DNA of 7,586 bases from an uncultured Clostridiaceae bacterium (GCA_949948825.1 CATLIJ010000114.1:1-7586), one strand, 5' to 3'; positions 1 to 6,569 are shown, counted from the stretch's first letter. Numbers and translations: made by a program. Notes: generated by a model from the sequence alone, not told the origin.

Positions 1-187
1 GGATGGACCGGATTTGGAAGATGCCCTGGAAGCAGCAAGAGATGCTGCTTATAACTGGCTTTCTGTAGAGTTGGAGGAAGAGGGGGATTTTCCGGCACAA
101 ACCCATGGAGATGATATGGATTTGCCCAAAGGAAGCTTTGCCCGCCAGATTATGGTCCGGATTAAGCTGATGCCGGATAATGATTAG
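1..187 (+). CDS. HicB-family-like antitoxin, C-terminal fragment
   Basis: An open frame enters from the left edge (first whole codon at 2) and ends at TAG 185-187, giving 61 residues. It reads as the end of a HicB-like antitoxin: a helix of the type LEDALEAARDAAYNWL, then an acidic stretch, then a closing beta strand (RQIMVRIKLMPDND). HicB-like proteins typically have a 'tleeAlenAkdAl.lwl' helix after an N-terminal 'lPgc.t.G' strand, and many end in a similar 'vr.i.v.i...' strand. In HicAB systems the antitoxin neutralises the HicA mRNA-cleaving toxin and often represses its own operon. The N-terminus and any hicA partner lie outside the window, so neither can be checked. The next gene is on the opposite strand, so this is the last gene of its transcript. 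The family call is moderate; the coding call is strong because of frame length and sensible composition. Confidence 0.55.
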   Translation, partial: DGPDLEDALEAARDAAYNWLSVELEEEGDFPAQTHGDDMDLPKGSFARQIMVRIKLMPDND

Positions 188-202
188 AGAGACTGGTAGA
201 AA

Positions 203-235
203 AAAGCAGTATGCTTCCATACAACATACTGCTTT
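203..235 (-). terminator. Intrinsic terminator after recJ, possibly bidirectional
   Basis: A perfect 11-bp inverted repeat (AAAGCAGTATG at 203-213, CATACTGCTTT at 225-235) encloses an 11-nt loop. Read on the minus strand the stem runs into TTTTTT (complement of 201-206), as expected for a Rho-independent terminator 14 nt past the recJ stop. On the plus strand the stem is followed only by TTTAAAAT, so termination of the HicB-like transcript is possible but weaker. The stem lies between convergent genes. Confidence 0.8.
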
Positions 236-248
236 AAAATCTCACCCT

Positions 249-1973
249 TCAATCCCGTATTTTATATTCCCGTATCACAATCTGCAGCGTCCTCCGCCCA
301 TTATACTCATTCACATCCGGATAATACACCACATCTATGGCAGTCTTCCTGCCCAGTTCCTCCATAAATGAATCCCCTTCTGTAAACAGCATTCCCTCCA
401 TAGGCAAACCACTTTCAGTTACAAGGGATAATTTTACCGCATTCCGGTTTTTTCCCAACACCCTTGCGCTGCGTATCTTCAGATTTTTCTGAGCAAACTG
501 CGGTTTCTCATTGCCTTGGCCAAAAGGCTCCAAAAGCTTTAGCTCCTGAATCAGATTTTCAGACACATACTCCAACGGCATGGCCACATCAATCCAGATT
601 TTAGGGACAAAATCCTCCGGCTTCAGTGTTGCCTGTACATTCAGGCGCTGCCGGAATTCATCCACATGGCATTCCTCCATTGAAAACCCTGCTGCCATAG
701 GATGACCGCCAAACTTTAAAAACAAATCCTGCACTCCGCACATTTCCCGGTACATGTGGTATGCTTCAATGGAACGGCCAGAGCCTTTTACACAGCCTTC
801 TCCTCTGGTCAGAATAAAAGTTGGCCGATTCCATGCTTCCCGCACCCGGCCTGCAATAATTCCTGCCACAGACTCATGGCAGTCCGGAAGAAAAATAGCC
901 AGAACCTGGTCATTTATATACAAGCTCTCCACCTGGCTTAAGGCCTCCTCCACACCCTTTTGAGTCATCGTTTTTCGCTCCTCATTTAAAAGAGACAATT
1001 CCTCTGCCATGTGAAGCGCCTCCTGTTCATCGGAACATAACAATAATTCTAATGCCAGCTTTGCAGTCTGCAGCCGCCCGCTGGCATTCAGGCAAGGCCC
1101 AATCACAAAGCCAATATGATATGCAGTCAGTGTTTCTATGTTCAGTCCACAGGTTTCCACCAGTTTTCGCAGCCCCAGGCTTTTTGTCTTTGGCATCTGT
1201 TTCAGCCCCTGCCGGACAACAATGCGATTCTCATTTTGCAGCCGCATCACATCCCCCACTGTGGCAATCGCTGCAAACTCCATCATTTCCTCCCATTCCT
1301 CCATGGGTATGTAAAATGCCTCATACAGAGCCTGCACCAGCTTATATGCCACCATGCCGCCGCAAATCCCCTGAAAGGGATAAGGACATGCTTTCTGTTT
1401 CGGATTCACCACTGCATCTGCCGGAGGAGGAAGTTCCTCCCCGTTTTCATCCAGAGGCACCTCATGGTGATCTGTAATCAATACTGTCAGCCCCAGTTCT
1501 TTTGCCATGCGGATCTGCTCCATTGCCGCAATTCCGTTGTCACAAGTAATGATTGTGTCAATTCCATCTTCATAGGCTTTTTGGATAATCGATTCGTTAA
1601 TGCCATATCCATCCCGTATCCGCTCTGGTATCTGAAAATCAACCATTGCCCCACAGCGCCGCAGACCCTGATACAAAAGATAGGTAGAACAGATTCCATC
1701 AATATCATAATCCCCCACAATCCGTATCAATGCTCTGTTACGAATCTTTTCCTGTAAAATCCCAATGCTTTTATCCATGTCTTTTAAAAGATGGGGATTA
1801 TATAAATCCTTCACTGTACCATAAAGGTATTTTTCCACTTCCTTTTCCTCTGTGATATCACGGTTCCGGATTATTCTTGCCGTTACAGGACTGATCTGAA
1901 AATGCTCTGCCCATGCAGCAAAGTCTGCCTTCTTTGTCTGCAGCATCCATGTGGCCTTTTGATTATTCTTCAT
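249..1973 (-). CDS. recJ: Single-stranded-DNA-specific exonuclease RecJ
   Basis: Predicted 5'-3' exonuclease on single-stranded DNA, a cytoplasmic Mn/Mg-dependent DHH-superfamily enzyme acting in recombinational and mismatch repair. In 574 residues it shows the full motif series: DYDIDG (88-93), CDNG (144-147), DHH (168-170), VNP (189-191), a GD pair (240-241), LNASGR (295-300), an HESVAGI segment (366-372) and the DHHA1 signature GGHPMAAG (422-429). A LEPFGQGNEKPQF segment (481-493) starts the C-terminal OB-like domain. All metal-binding aspartates and histidines I expect are present, so the enzyme should be active. It matches the shorter RecJ class and lacks the extra C-terminal domain of the longer (about 780-residue) Bacillus form. 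The ATG at 1971-1973 overlaps the last 11 bases of the upstream receptor gene, with an AGAGGA ribosome site inside that gene, which suggests translational coupling. It is the last gene of the minus-strand cluster and is followed by a terminator. Confidence 0.97.
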   Translation of the reverse strand: MKNNQKATWMLQTKKADFAAWAEHFQISPVTARIIRNRDITEEKEVEKYLYGTVKDLYNPHLLKDMDKSIGILQEKIRNRALIRIVGDYDIDGICSTYLLYQGLRRCGAMVDFQIPERIRDGYGINESIIQKAYEDGIDTIITCDNGIAAMEQIRMAKELGLTVLITDHHEVPLDENGEELPPPADAVVNPKQKACPYPFQGICGGMVAYKLVQALYEAFYIPMEEWEEMMEFAAIATVGDVMRLQNENRIVVRQGLKQMPKTKSLGLRKLVETCGLNIETLTAYHIGFVIGPCLNASGRLQTAKLALELLLCSDEQEALHMAEELSLLNEERKTMTQKGVEEALSQVESLYINDQVLAIFLPDCHESVAGIIAGRVREAWNRPTFILTRGEGCVKGSGRSIEAYHMYREMCGVQDLFLKFGGHPMAAGFSMEECHVDEFRQRLNVQATLKPEDFVPKIWIDVAMPLEYVSENLIQELKLLEPFGQGNEKPQFAQKNLKIRSARVLGKNRNAVKLSLVTESGLPMEGMLFTEGDSFMEELGRKTAIDVVYYPDVNEYNGRRTLQIVIREYKIRD

Positions 1974-3336
1974 GGTATGATTCCTCTTTCTTCTCTTGCC
2001 TGTGGTCCTTATTTTCTCCCTCCCCTGCCACTTTCTCCTGTTCAGAATTTTGCCCCTCTGCCTTTGCTTTCTTCCCGTTTCCTCCTTTTTCTCTCCAAAG
2101 CTTCTCGCTCCCCCCTTTTCCCTTCCAAAACAAGCTACTTTCCTTTTTTAATTGCCCATGCAAACCTGCAGTGGTCTTTTTCCCTTCTGTATTCTTCCCA
2201 CGTCCAGCTGCCTGCTCCCTCTTCTTTTCCAGTTCCACAGTCAGATGCTCCACCTTTCCCTTTTCCCGCCCAAGCTGATCCGCCAGACGATAGGTCTGCT
2301 CCGCCAAGTGTTCCCGCTCTACCCTTAAGTCCGCAGCCCGCTCCTTCTGCTCCTCCAGTTCTGCCTCCAATGCAGCTTCACTCTCCCCCTGCCTTCTCTT
2401 GATTTCCCTCAAACGGCTCTGCAAACTGGTAAATCCATAAAGGATCGGTGCAAAATCTCCTCTGTATGCCTGTTCGCAAGAAGACCTGGCCTGAAAATTC
2501 TCGCTCCCTGTCTCCCGAAACAACTGTATTTCATCCTTTACAATATCCTCCAGCCGCTGAATCATCTGGTTCATAGCATCTTCCAGAATCCCCAGTTCAT
2601 CCCTTGACCGACAGACCAGACGCACATCCAGGTTTCCATTGGTAACTCGTCTGGCTGCGTCTACCAGAGCAGCTGCGGGCCTCTCAATAGCGCGAATCAA
2701 ATACCAAATCAGCCCAATCATAAATATGCTGACCATTCCAATGACCAGCAATTTTATCCATGACATTCTCTGAAAAATAAGCTCTGCCTGATTTCTCTGC
2801 ACCTCCACTGCCCGCTTATCCACTGCCACTGCCTCTAAAAACAGTCCGCTTGCCCGGTCAAACAACTCCTGTGAGTGTCCCATCATCATAGCTGTGGCCT
2901 TTTCCCTGTCATTGCCCTTGCTGGTTTCAATCAACATCTCACTGTATTCCAGATACCCCTTCCAGGCAATTTCCGCTTCTGTAATAATCTGCTGATCTGC
3001 CTCCCAGGTAGGAAGACGCCGGTATTCTTCAAATTTTCCTTCAATCTCGTCCCGCAGCCGCTCCATTTCCTCTTCCAGGCTTTTCATCAGTTCCGGGTCC
3101 GTTGTTATGGCATGACGGCTCTCTTTAATCCGATAATCGGAGGTTACTGTATTCAACTCCTCCGCCACAATCACAGCATTCATCCAGACTGCTGACACTT
3201 CATCTCCAGCCTGCTTGATCCGGGATGCTGTGGAAATGGACTCCTTTCCCAAAATAGCCAGTCCAAGCAAACAAACAGTCCCCAGCAAAACCAGCTTTGT
3301 GCGAATTTTTATATCCTTCATTGGTTTTAATCTCAT
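1963..3336 (-). CDS. 4HB-HAMP membrane receptor lacking the MCP signalling domain, with coiled-coil/charged tail
   Basis: A 457-residue membrane protein laid out like the front half of a methyl-accepting chemotaxis receptor. Residues 1-14 are basic. TM1 is about 15-30. An extracytoplasmic helical domain (about 31-190) carries the 4HB_MCP-like stretch SDYRIKESRHAITTD. TM2 is about 195-214 and a HAMP domain about 215-267 (P220, RDELGILEDAMNQM). A segment containing YRGDFAPI (291-298) follows; I recall similar post-HAMP segments in clostridial chemoreceptors just before the signalling domain. Here that domain is absent: a Glu/Arg coiled coil (about 308-375) and a Lys/Glu/Gly low-complexity tail (376-457) take its place. 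I chose the ATG at 3336 over an in-frame ATG at 3372 because GAGAGGG lies 6 nt upstream and the start is one base after the barstar stop, whereas the 3372 start has a poor site and would overlap barstar by 35 bases. The ligand and output are unknown. It cannot act as a normal CheA-coupled receptor; a structural role or one in another receptor's complex is possible. Confidence 0.8.
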   Translation of the reverse strand: MRLKPMKDIKIRTKLVLLGTVCLLGLAILGKESISTASRIKQAGDEVSAVWMNAVIVAEELNTVTSDYRIKESRHAITTDPELMKSLEEEMERLRDEIEGKFEEYRRLPTWEADQQIITEAEIAWKGYLEYSEMLIETSKGNDREKATAMMMGHSQELFDRASGLFLEAVAVDKRAVEVQRNQAELIFQRMSWIKLLVIGMVSIFMIGLIWYLIRAIERPAAALVDAARRVTNGNLDVRLVCRSRDELGILEDAMNQMIQRLEDIVKDEIQLFRETGSENFQARSSCEQAYRGDFAPILYGFTSLQSRLREIKRRQGESEAALEAELEEQKERAADLRVEREHLAEQTYRLADQLGREKGKVEHLTVELEKKREQAAGRGKNTEGKKTTAGLHGQLKKESSLFWKGKGGSEKLWREKGGNGKKAKAEGQNSEQEKVAGEGENKDHRQEKKEESYHEE

Positions 3337-3337
3337 A

Positions 3338-3652
3338 TCAATCCCTCTCACTCCCCTCAAAATTTTTCTCATACTCTTGAAAAATCACACACAGATGGGA
3401 ATTTTCTTCTTCTGCATCCTGCAAAACACGGCAAATCCGTTCAAGATAATTTACCATATGGCTGTCTCTCCCCGGTTCCTCCCCTGTGCCGAATACCCCT
3501 ATGCAAACATCCTGACAAATATCCGTCAGCTGATCATAGAATGCATCCAGATTTTTTCCATAATAATCAGGAAAATCAAACATCAGCCCAAGATATTCCT
3601 GTACCTGCTCCGGAGTTTTTGTAACACAAAAATCCAATAGAATCTTTTCCAT
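3338..3652 (-). CDS. Barstar-family ribonuclease inhibitor (immunity to the adjacent barnase)
   Basis: A 104-residue protein with no signal peptide, so cytoplasmic, in line with the barstar role of inhibiting a secreted guanyl-specific RNase before export. The recognition loop and helix are clear: FPDYYGKNLDAFYDQLTD (27-44) matches barstar PEYYGENLDALWDCLTG. This keeps the Asp pair (D36, D40; barstar D35, D39) that fills the barnase active site. The C-terminal part (about 70-93) fits barstar helix 4 and the last strand, with Asp at the position of barstar E76. It is slightly longer than Bacillus barstar (89-90 residues), with a hydrophilic tail. I chose the ATG at 3652 because GAGAGGAG sits 6 nt upstream; a TTG start at 3670 would add six residues but has no comparable site. 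The barnase gene lies 133 bp upstream on the same strand, which supports a cognate pair. The receptor gene starts one base after the stop. Confidence 0.93.
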   Translation of the reverse strand: MEKILLDFCVTKTPEQVQEYLGLMFDFPDYYGKNLDAFYDQLTDICQDVCIGVFGTGEEPGRDSHMVNYLERICRVLQDAEEENSHLCVIFQEYEKNFEGSERD

Positions 3653-3742
3653 ATCTGTCTCCTCTCGCAAGCTTCACCTGCCAACACTCGATTTCTGCCT
3701 CTGTCAATTTATAACCATTCAGACGTCAATGACATGAGATTG

Positions 3743-3778
3743 GTTCAGACAGGGCATCCTTCTGCCTGCCCTCTGAAC
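3743..3778 (-). other. Stem-loop between barnase and barstar genes
   Basis: An imperfect inverted repeat begins 8 nt after the barnase stop. The arms are GTTCAGACAGGGCA (3743-3756) and TGCCCTCTGAAC (3767-3778), pairing over 12 bp with a 2-nt bulge and a 10-nt loop. No T run follows on the minus strand, so it is not a canonical intrinsic terminator. It could be a weak attenuator, an RNA-processing site or an mRNA-stabilising hairpin setting the toxin:inhibitor ratio. It may also have no function. Confidence 0.4.
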
Positions 3779-3785
3779 GGTTACA

Positions 3786-4688
3786 TCAATACAATTGCTC
3801 AAATGTCTGGTAATGATCCTCTGTATAAAAGATCAATCCGTCATTGGAATAAATAAGCCTTTTTGCTCCCCGGTAGCCCCCTTCATATTCCAAATCACAT
3901 TCGTAATATTTTCGGCCCTTCTTCTCTGGCAGCAGCCCCTCATAATTTCCAAAACGATTTCCGCCAATACTCATTCCCGGCGCCACCTGATCCAAATTTC
4001 CCTTTTTACTGTCCCATCCCATATCCTGTGCTTCCTTTTTCGTAATATAATTATCTGGCAGATGTCCATAAATATGCAGATACAATGCAACCTCTTCCTT
4101 AGTATTGTAGGTTCCATCCTCTTTGACAGCAGCCTCCTCCACAGCTTCTTCCGGCTTCTGTCCCCTGGTTTGCCCGGGCTGCTTTCCTTCCGAATCCCCC
4201 TGTTTCTGCTCTCCGGCTTCCCCGGATGCCTTCTCATCCCAGTCCTCCAGCCGCTTCTCCCCGGTTTCCCCGGATGCCTTCTCATCCCAGTCCTCCAGCC
4301 TCTGCTCTCCGGCTTCCCCGGATGTCTTCTCATCCCAGTCCTCCAGCCTCCGCTCCCTGGCTTCCCCGGACTGCTCTCCTTCCCAATCCCCCGGCACCCT
4401 TTCCTCTGTCTTCTCCCCGGCAGGTTCCTCTGACTTTATCCTTCCCGGTTCTGTTGACAACTTATCCTTCAGTTCTGTTGACAGCTTATCATTCCGTTCC
4501 GTTGACTGTCCCGAGCTGTCTGGTTTCTCTCCTTCCCCGCCTTCCCGGCTTTGCGGTTCCGTTTCCACTATCTCCGCCATTCCCCTTCCATTGCCAGAAG
4601 AAGATCCACAGCCTGCTGTCAATCCAGATACCAGAAGCATAGTCATTATCAACAGCCATACGATTGATCGTTTTAATCTTTTCCCCAT
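3786..4688 (-). CDS. Surface lipoprotein with repeat tether and C-terminal barnase-type ribonuclease domain
   Basis: Predicted 300-residue lipoprotein with a guanyl-specific RNase (barnase family) at its end. A basic N-terminus and hydrophobic segment lead to the lipobox LTAGC, with Cys27 as the lipidation site, so the mature protein should sit outside the membrane. Residues 28-190 are low-complexity: three 8-residue units STExxxKL-like (62-85) and five 16-residue units (99-178; consensus LEDWDEKxSGExGExR). The last ~110 residues align without gaps to Bacillus barnase, with segments LPDNYITKKEAQ, KGNL, APGMSIGG and DHYQTF. Using an offset of 190, barnase K27, E73, R83, R87 and H102 correspond to K217, E263, R273, R277 and H292, all kept. 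Barnase R59 is Tyr249 and W94 is Gly284. I chose ATG 4688 (AGGTGAG just upstream) over an in-frame GTG at 4700, which lacks a good site. It is the first gene of the cluster. The role could be competition with neighbours or breakdown of external RNA; the sequence does not decide. Confidence 0.93.
   Translation of the reverse strand: MGKRLKRSIVWLLIMTMLLVSGLTAGCGSSSGNGRGMAEIVETEPQSREGGEGEKPDSSGQSTERNDKLSTELKDKLSTEPGRIKSEEPAGEKTEERVPGDWEGEQSGEARERRLEDWDEKTSGEAGEQRLEDWDEKASGETGEKRLEDWDEKASGEAGEQKQGDSEGKQPGQTRGQKPEEAVEEAAVKEDGTYNTKEEVALYLHIYGHLPDNYITKKEAQDMGWDSKKGNLDQVAPGMSIGGNRFGNYEGLLPEKKGRKYYECDLEYEGGYRGAKRLIYSNDGLIFYTEDHYQTFEQLY
4155..4394 (-). repeat. Five tandem 48-bp (16-residue) repeats in the barnase tether
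   Basis: Five head-to-tail units in frame within the lipoprotein gene lie at 4347-4394, 4299-4346, 4251-4298, 4203-4250 and 4155-4202 (N- to C-terminal order). The middle three read LEDWDEK(T/A)SGE(A/T)GE(Q/K)(R/K) and are nearly identical in DNA. The outer two (PGDWEGEQSGEARERR and QGDSEGKQPGQTRGQK) are diverged. The period is a multiple of three, so copy-number change would alter tether length without breaking the frame. Units are charged and rich in Gly, Ser and Glu, fitting an extended, disordered spacer. Confidence 0.93.
4434..4505 (-). repeat. Three degenerate 24-bp (8-residue) repeats in the barnase tether
   Basis: Upstream of the 16-residue repeats the same protein has STERNDKL, STELKDKL and STEPGRIK (residues 62-85), an 8-residue periodicity visible in the DNA as repeated TTC(T/C)GTTGAC on the plus strand. 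It is a second, independent repeat family in the same linker. Confidence 0.7.
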
Positions 4689-4740
4689 ACCTGCTCTCAC
4701 CTTTCGCCAAATACATATTCATATTTCTGAATCTTCTGCT

Positions 4741-4749
4741 ATTCTACCA
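4741..4749 (-). promoter_or_regulatory. Possible extended -10 promoter of the barnase-barstar-receptor-recJ cluster
   Basis: The minus strand reads TGG-TAGAAT, an extended -10 form (TGn followed by a hexamer close to TATAAT), about 52 bp before the barnase ATG. No good -35 lies 16-18 bp upstream (TGGCAT is the nearest candidate), so it would depend on the extended -10. This is the best candidate in the divergent region for this strand. Confidence 0.4.
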
Positions 4750-4822
4750 CATTTCCTTCTGTTATGCCACCGTAACCAACGAAACAACAGCACACTTTAC
4801 ACTTTCTCCGGCCTTCTAAGCC

Positions 4823-4851
4823 TTGCCAACTTCCCAAACCTGCGCTATACT
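4823..4851 (+). promoter_or_regulatory. Sigma-A-type promoter for the flippase gene
   Basis: TTGCCA (4823-4828) and TATACT (4846-4851) are separated by exactly 17 bp, close to the vegetative consensus TTGACA-17-TATAAT. A transcript would begin near 4858, leaving a leader of about 50 nt that includes AAGGAG at 4895-4900, 10 nt before the ATG at 4911. The 222-bp region 4689-4910 between divergent genes holds this, the opposing -10 candidate, and nothing else I can identify. Confidence 0.7.
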
Positions 4852-4910
4852 ATTAAAAACCAACGCAACAAAAATCACAGCCAATACACGCAAGAAGGAG
4901 TCTTCCCACT

Positions 4911-6569
4911 ATGGCAAAAACCCCCGCCTCCCCCGGCGCAGCAAAAAAATCCAATGCCGGCGACCTGCTGGTCCAGGGCAGTATTCTGGCCATTGCCGGT
5001 ATACTGGTCCGCTTCATTGGCCTTCTCTACAAGGTTCCCATGATCCGGATCCTCGGTCAAGAAGGTATGGGCTACTATAACACTGCATATGAAATCTATA
5101 ATATCGGGCTGATTCTCTCCTCTTACAGCCTGCCTCTTGCCATGTCCAAACTGATTGCCGCAAGACGGGTCCGTAAAAGGTATCAGGACATACAGAGGGT
5201 CTATGCCAGCGGCATGATGTTCAGCGCAGCCGCCGGAGGATTGATGACACTGATTCTTCTCTTTGGCGCGGACTATATTACCACAGTAATATTCAAAAGT
5301 CCCAGCAGCGCCCTGCCCTTAAAGGTCATGGCGCCCACGATCTTTGTCTTTTCCATAATGGGTGTTATCCGCGGCTATTTCCAGGGACAGGGGAATATGA
5401 TTCCCACCTCAATGTCACAGATCATTGAACAGATTGTCCATGCAGCTGTCAGCATTGGCGCTTCCTACGCTTTTATGCTCTGGTTTGCCGCCCGCCCCAA
5501 TGTAAAATCCTACGGGGCGGCAGGCGGAACCCTGGGAACCTTGTGCGGCGCAGTTGCTGCCCTGCTTTATCTGGCTTTTCTCATGCTGCTTTACCGAAAA
5601 GCCAATCCTAAAATGATCCGCCGCAGACAGCAGATTCCAAGGGAATCCTGGGGACGGGTGTATGTTGCCCTGCTCCTTACCCTCACCCCCATTATCTTAA
5701 GCCAGTTTGTCTATCAGCTCAGCGGTTCGGTTGACAACTCCATGTTTGGCCAGATTATGGATAAAAAAGGGCTGGTGGAATCCCAGCGGGCTGCTCTTTT
5801 AGGTGTGTACGGCGGCGAATACCGGCTTCTTACCAATGTGCCGGTTGCCATTGCCTCCTCCTTAGGCGCTTCCATGATTCCCAGCATTGTCCAGTCCCGG
5901 ACGCGTCATAACCGGCAGGAGGTACGGCATAAGATTTACATGACCGTCAAGTTTAATATGCTGATTGCCATTCCCTGCGCCGTAGGCATGGGAGTTCTGG
6001 CAGGTCCTGTGATGCAGCTTATTTTCCATGACAGCTCCCAGCTGTCCGCAAACCTGATGCGTATTGGTTCCTTTGCTGTTGTTTTCTTTTCCCTGTCCAC
6101 TGTTACCAATGCTGTATTACAGGGCATAGACCGAATGGGCCAATCTGTCACCCACTCAGCCATCTCCCTGATTCTCCACACAGGATTGGTCTATGTTATG
6201 CTGGAGCATCTGGATTGGGGGGTATACGGACTGGTCATTGGCAATGTAACCTTTGCCCTGGTGGTATGTATCCTCAACTGGGTTTCCATTGGCAGGGCAA
6301 TCCGATACCGCCAGGAAATTAAGACCACATTCCTGCTGCCCCTTTTGTCAGCCATCTTTATGGGCGCTGCTGCTTTTGGCTCCTACAACATTATTTACTC
6401 TGTCACTCAGATGAATGCCCTCGGCGTGGCTGTCAGCGTCCCCCTTGCCATGGTGGTCTACGGCCTGCTGATTATCTTATTTGGAGCGGTCACAGAAGAG
6501 GAGCTTCCGGAAATGCCCTTTGGAATGAAGCTTCTTTCCCTGTGTGAACGGCTGCGCCTTCTTCCCTAA
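4911..6569 (+). CDS. MurJ/YtgP/SpoVB-type lipid-linked oligosaccharide flippase
   Basis: A 552-residue polytopic membrane protein of the MOP exporter superfamily, polysaccharide-biosynthesis branch, closest in feel to Bacillus YtgP (MurJ) and SpoVB. These move lipid-linked precursors, such as lipid II for peptidoglycan, across the cytoplasmic membrane. The N-terminus is a short Ala/Pro/Lys tail followed by the characteristic first helices GSILAIAGILVRFIGLLYKVPMI (about 23-45) and the loop LGQEGMGYYNTAYEIYNIGL (48-67). The segment VIRGYFQGQGNMIPTSMSQIIEQ is a further hallmark, followed by many more hydrophobic helices; length and hydropathy fit about 14 in all. YtgP and SpoVB paralogs cannot be separated by eye, so I assign no symbol. 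It is a single gene with its own promoter and a strong terminator downstream, divergent from the barnase cluster and convergent with the TRAP permease gene. No frameshift or truncation is seen. Confidence 0.93.
   Translation: MAKTPASPGAAKKSNAGDLLVQGSILAIAGILVRFIGLLYKVPMIRILGQEGMGYYNTAYEIYNIGLILSSYSLPLAMSKLIAARRVRKRYQDIQRVYASGMMFSAAAGGLMTLILLFGADYITTVIFKSPSSALPLKVMAPTIFVFSIMGVIRGYFQGQGNMIPTSMSQIIEQIVHAAVSIGASYAFMLWFAARPNVKSYGAAGGTLGTLCGAVAALLYLAFLMLLYRKANPKMIRRRQQIPRESWGRVYVALLLTLTPIILSQFVYQLSGSVDNSMFGQIMDKKGLVESQRAALLGVYGGEYRLLTNVPVAIASSLGASMIPSIVQSRTRHNRQEVRHKIYMTVKFNMLIAIPCAVGMGVLAGPVMQLIFHDSSQLSANLMRIGSFAVVFFSLSTVTNAVLQGIDRMGQSVTHSAISLILHTGLVYVMLEHLDWGVYGLVIGNVTFALVVCILNWVSIGRAIRYRQEIKTTFLLPLLSAIFMGAAAFGSYNIIYSVTQMNALGVAVSVPLAMVVYGLLIILFGAVTEEELPEMPFGMKLLSLCERLRLLP

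Noticed and set aside
1052..1757. Long plus-strand open frames inside recJ
   Set aside because: They are antisense shadows with His/Pro/Cys-rich composition and no domain resemblance; the minus strand is clearly recJ.
3337..3372. Longer receptor start at 3372
   Set aside because: Poor ribosome site and a 35-base overlap with barstar; the ATG at 3336 has GAGAGGG at 6 nt and fits the stop-start junction.
3653..3710. Minus-strand reading frame through the barnase-barstar gap encoding a plausible-looking peptide (KLTEAEIECWQ...)
   Set aside because: It has no start codon with a ribosome site, begins just after an in-frame stop and runs into barstar in another frame. Chance or a relic is more likely than a gene.
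3653..3740. Perfect TTGACA hexamer upstream of barstar on the minus strand
   Set aside because: The hexamer 17 bp downstream is TTGGCA, unlike a -10, and the TATAAA-like sequence lies on the wrong side. Not called as a promoter.
4123..5043. Long plus-strand open frame with Ser/Pro/Phe repeats opposite the lipoprotein gene
   Set aside because: Its repeats are the complement of the barnase tether repeats, and it runs into the flippase gene in another frame. It is not an independent gene.
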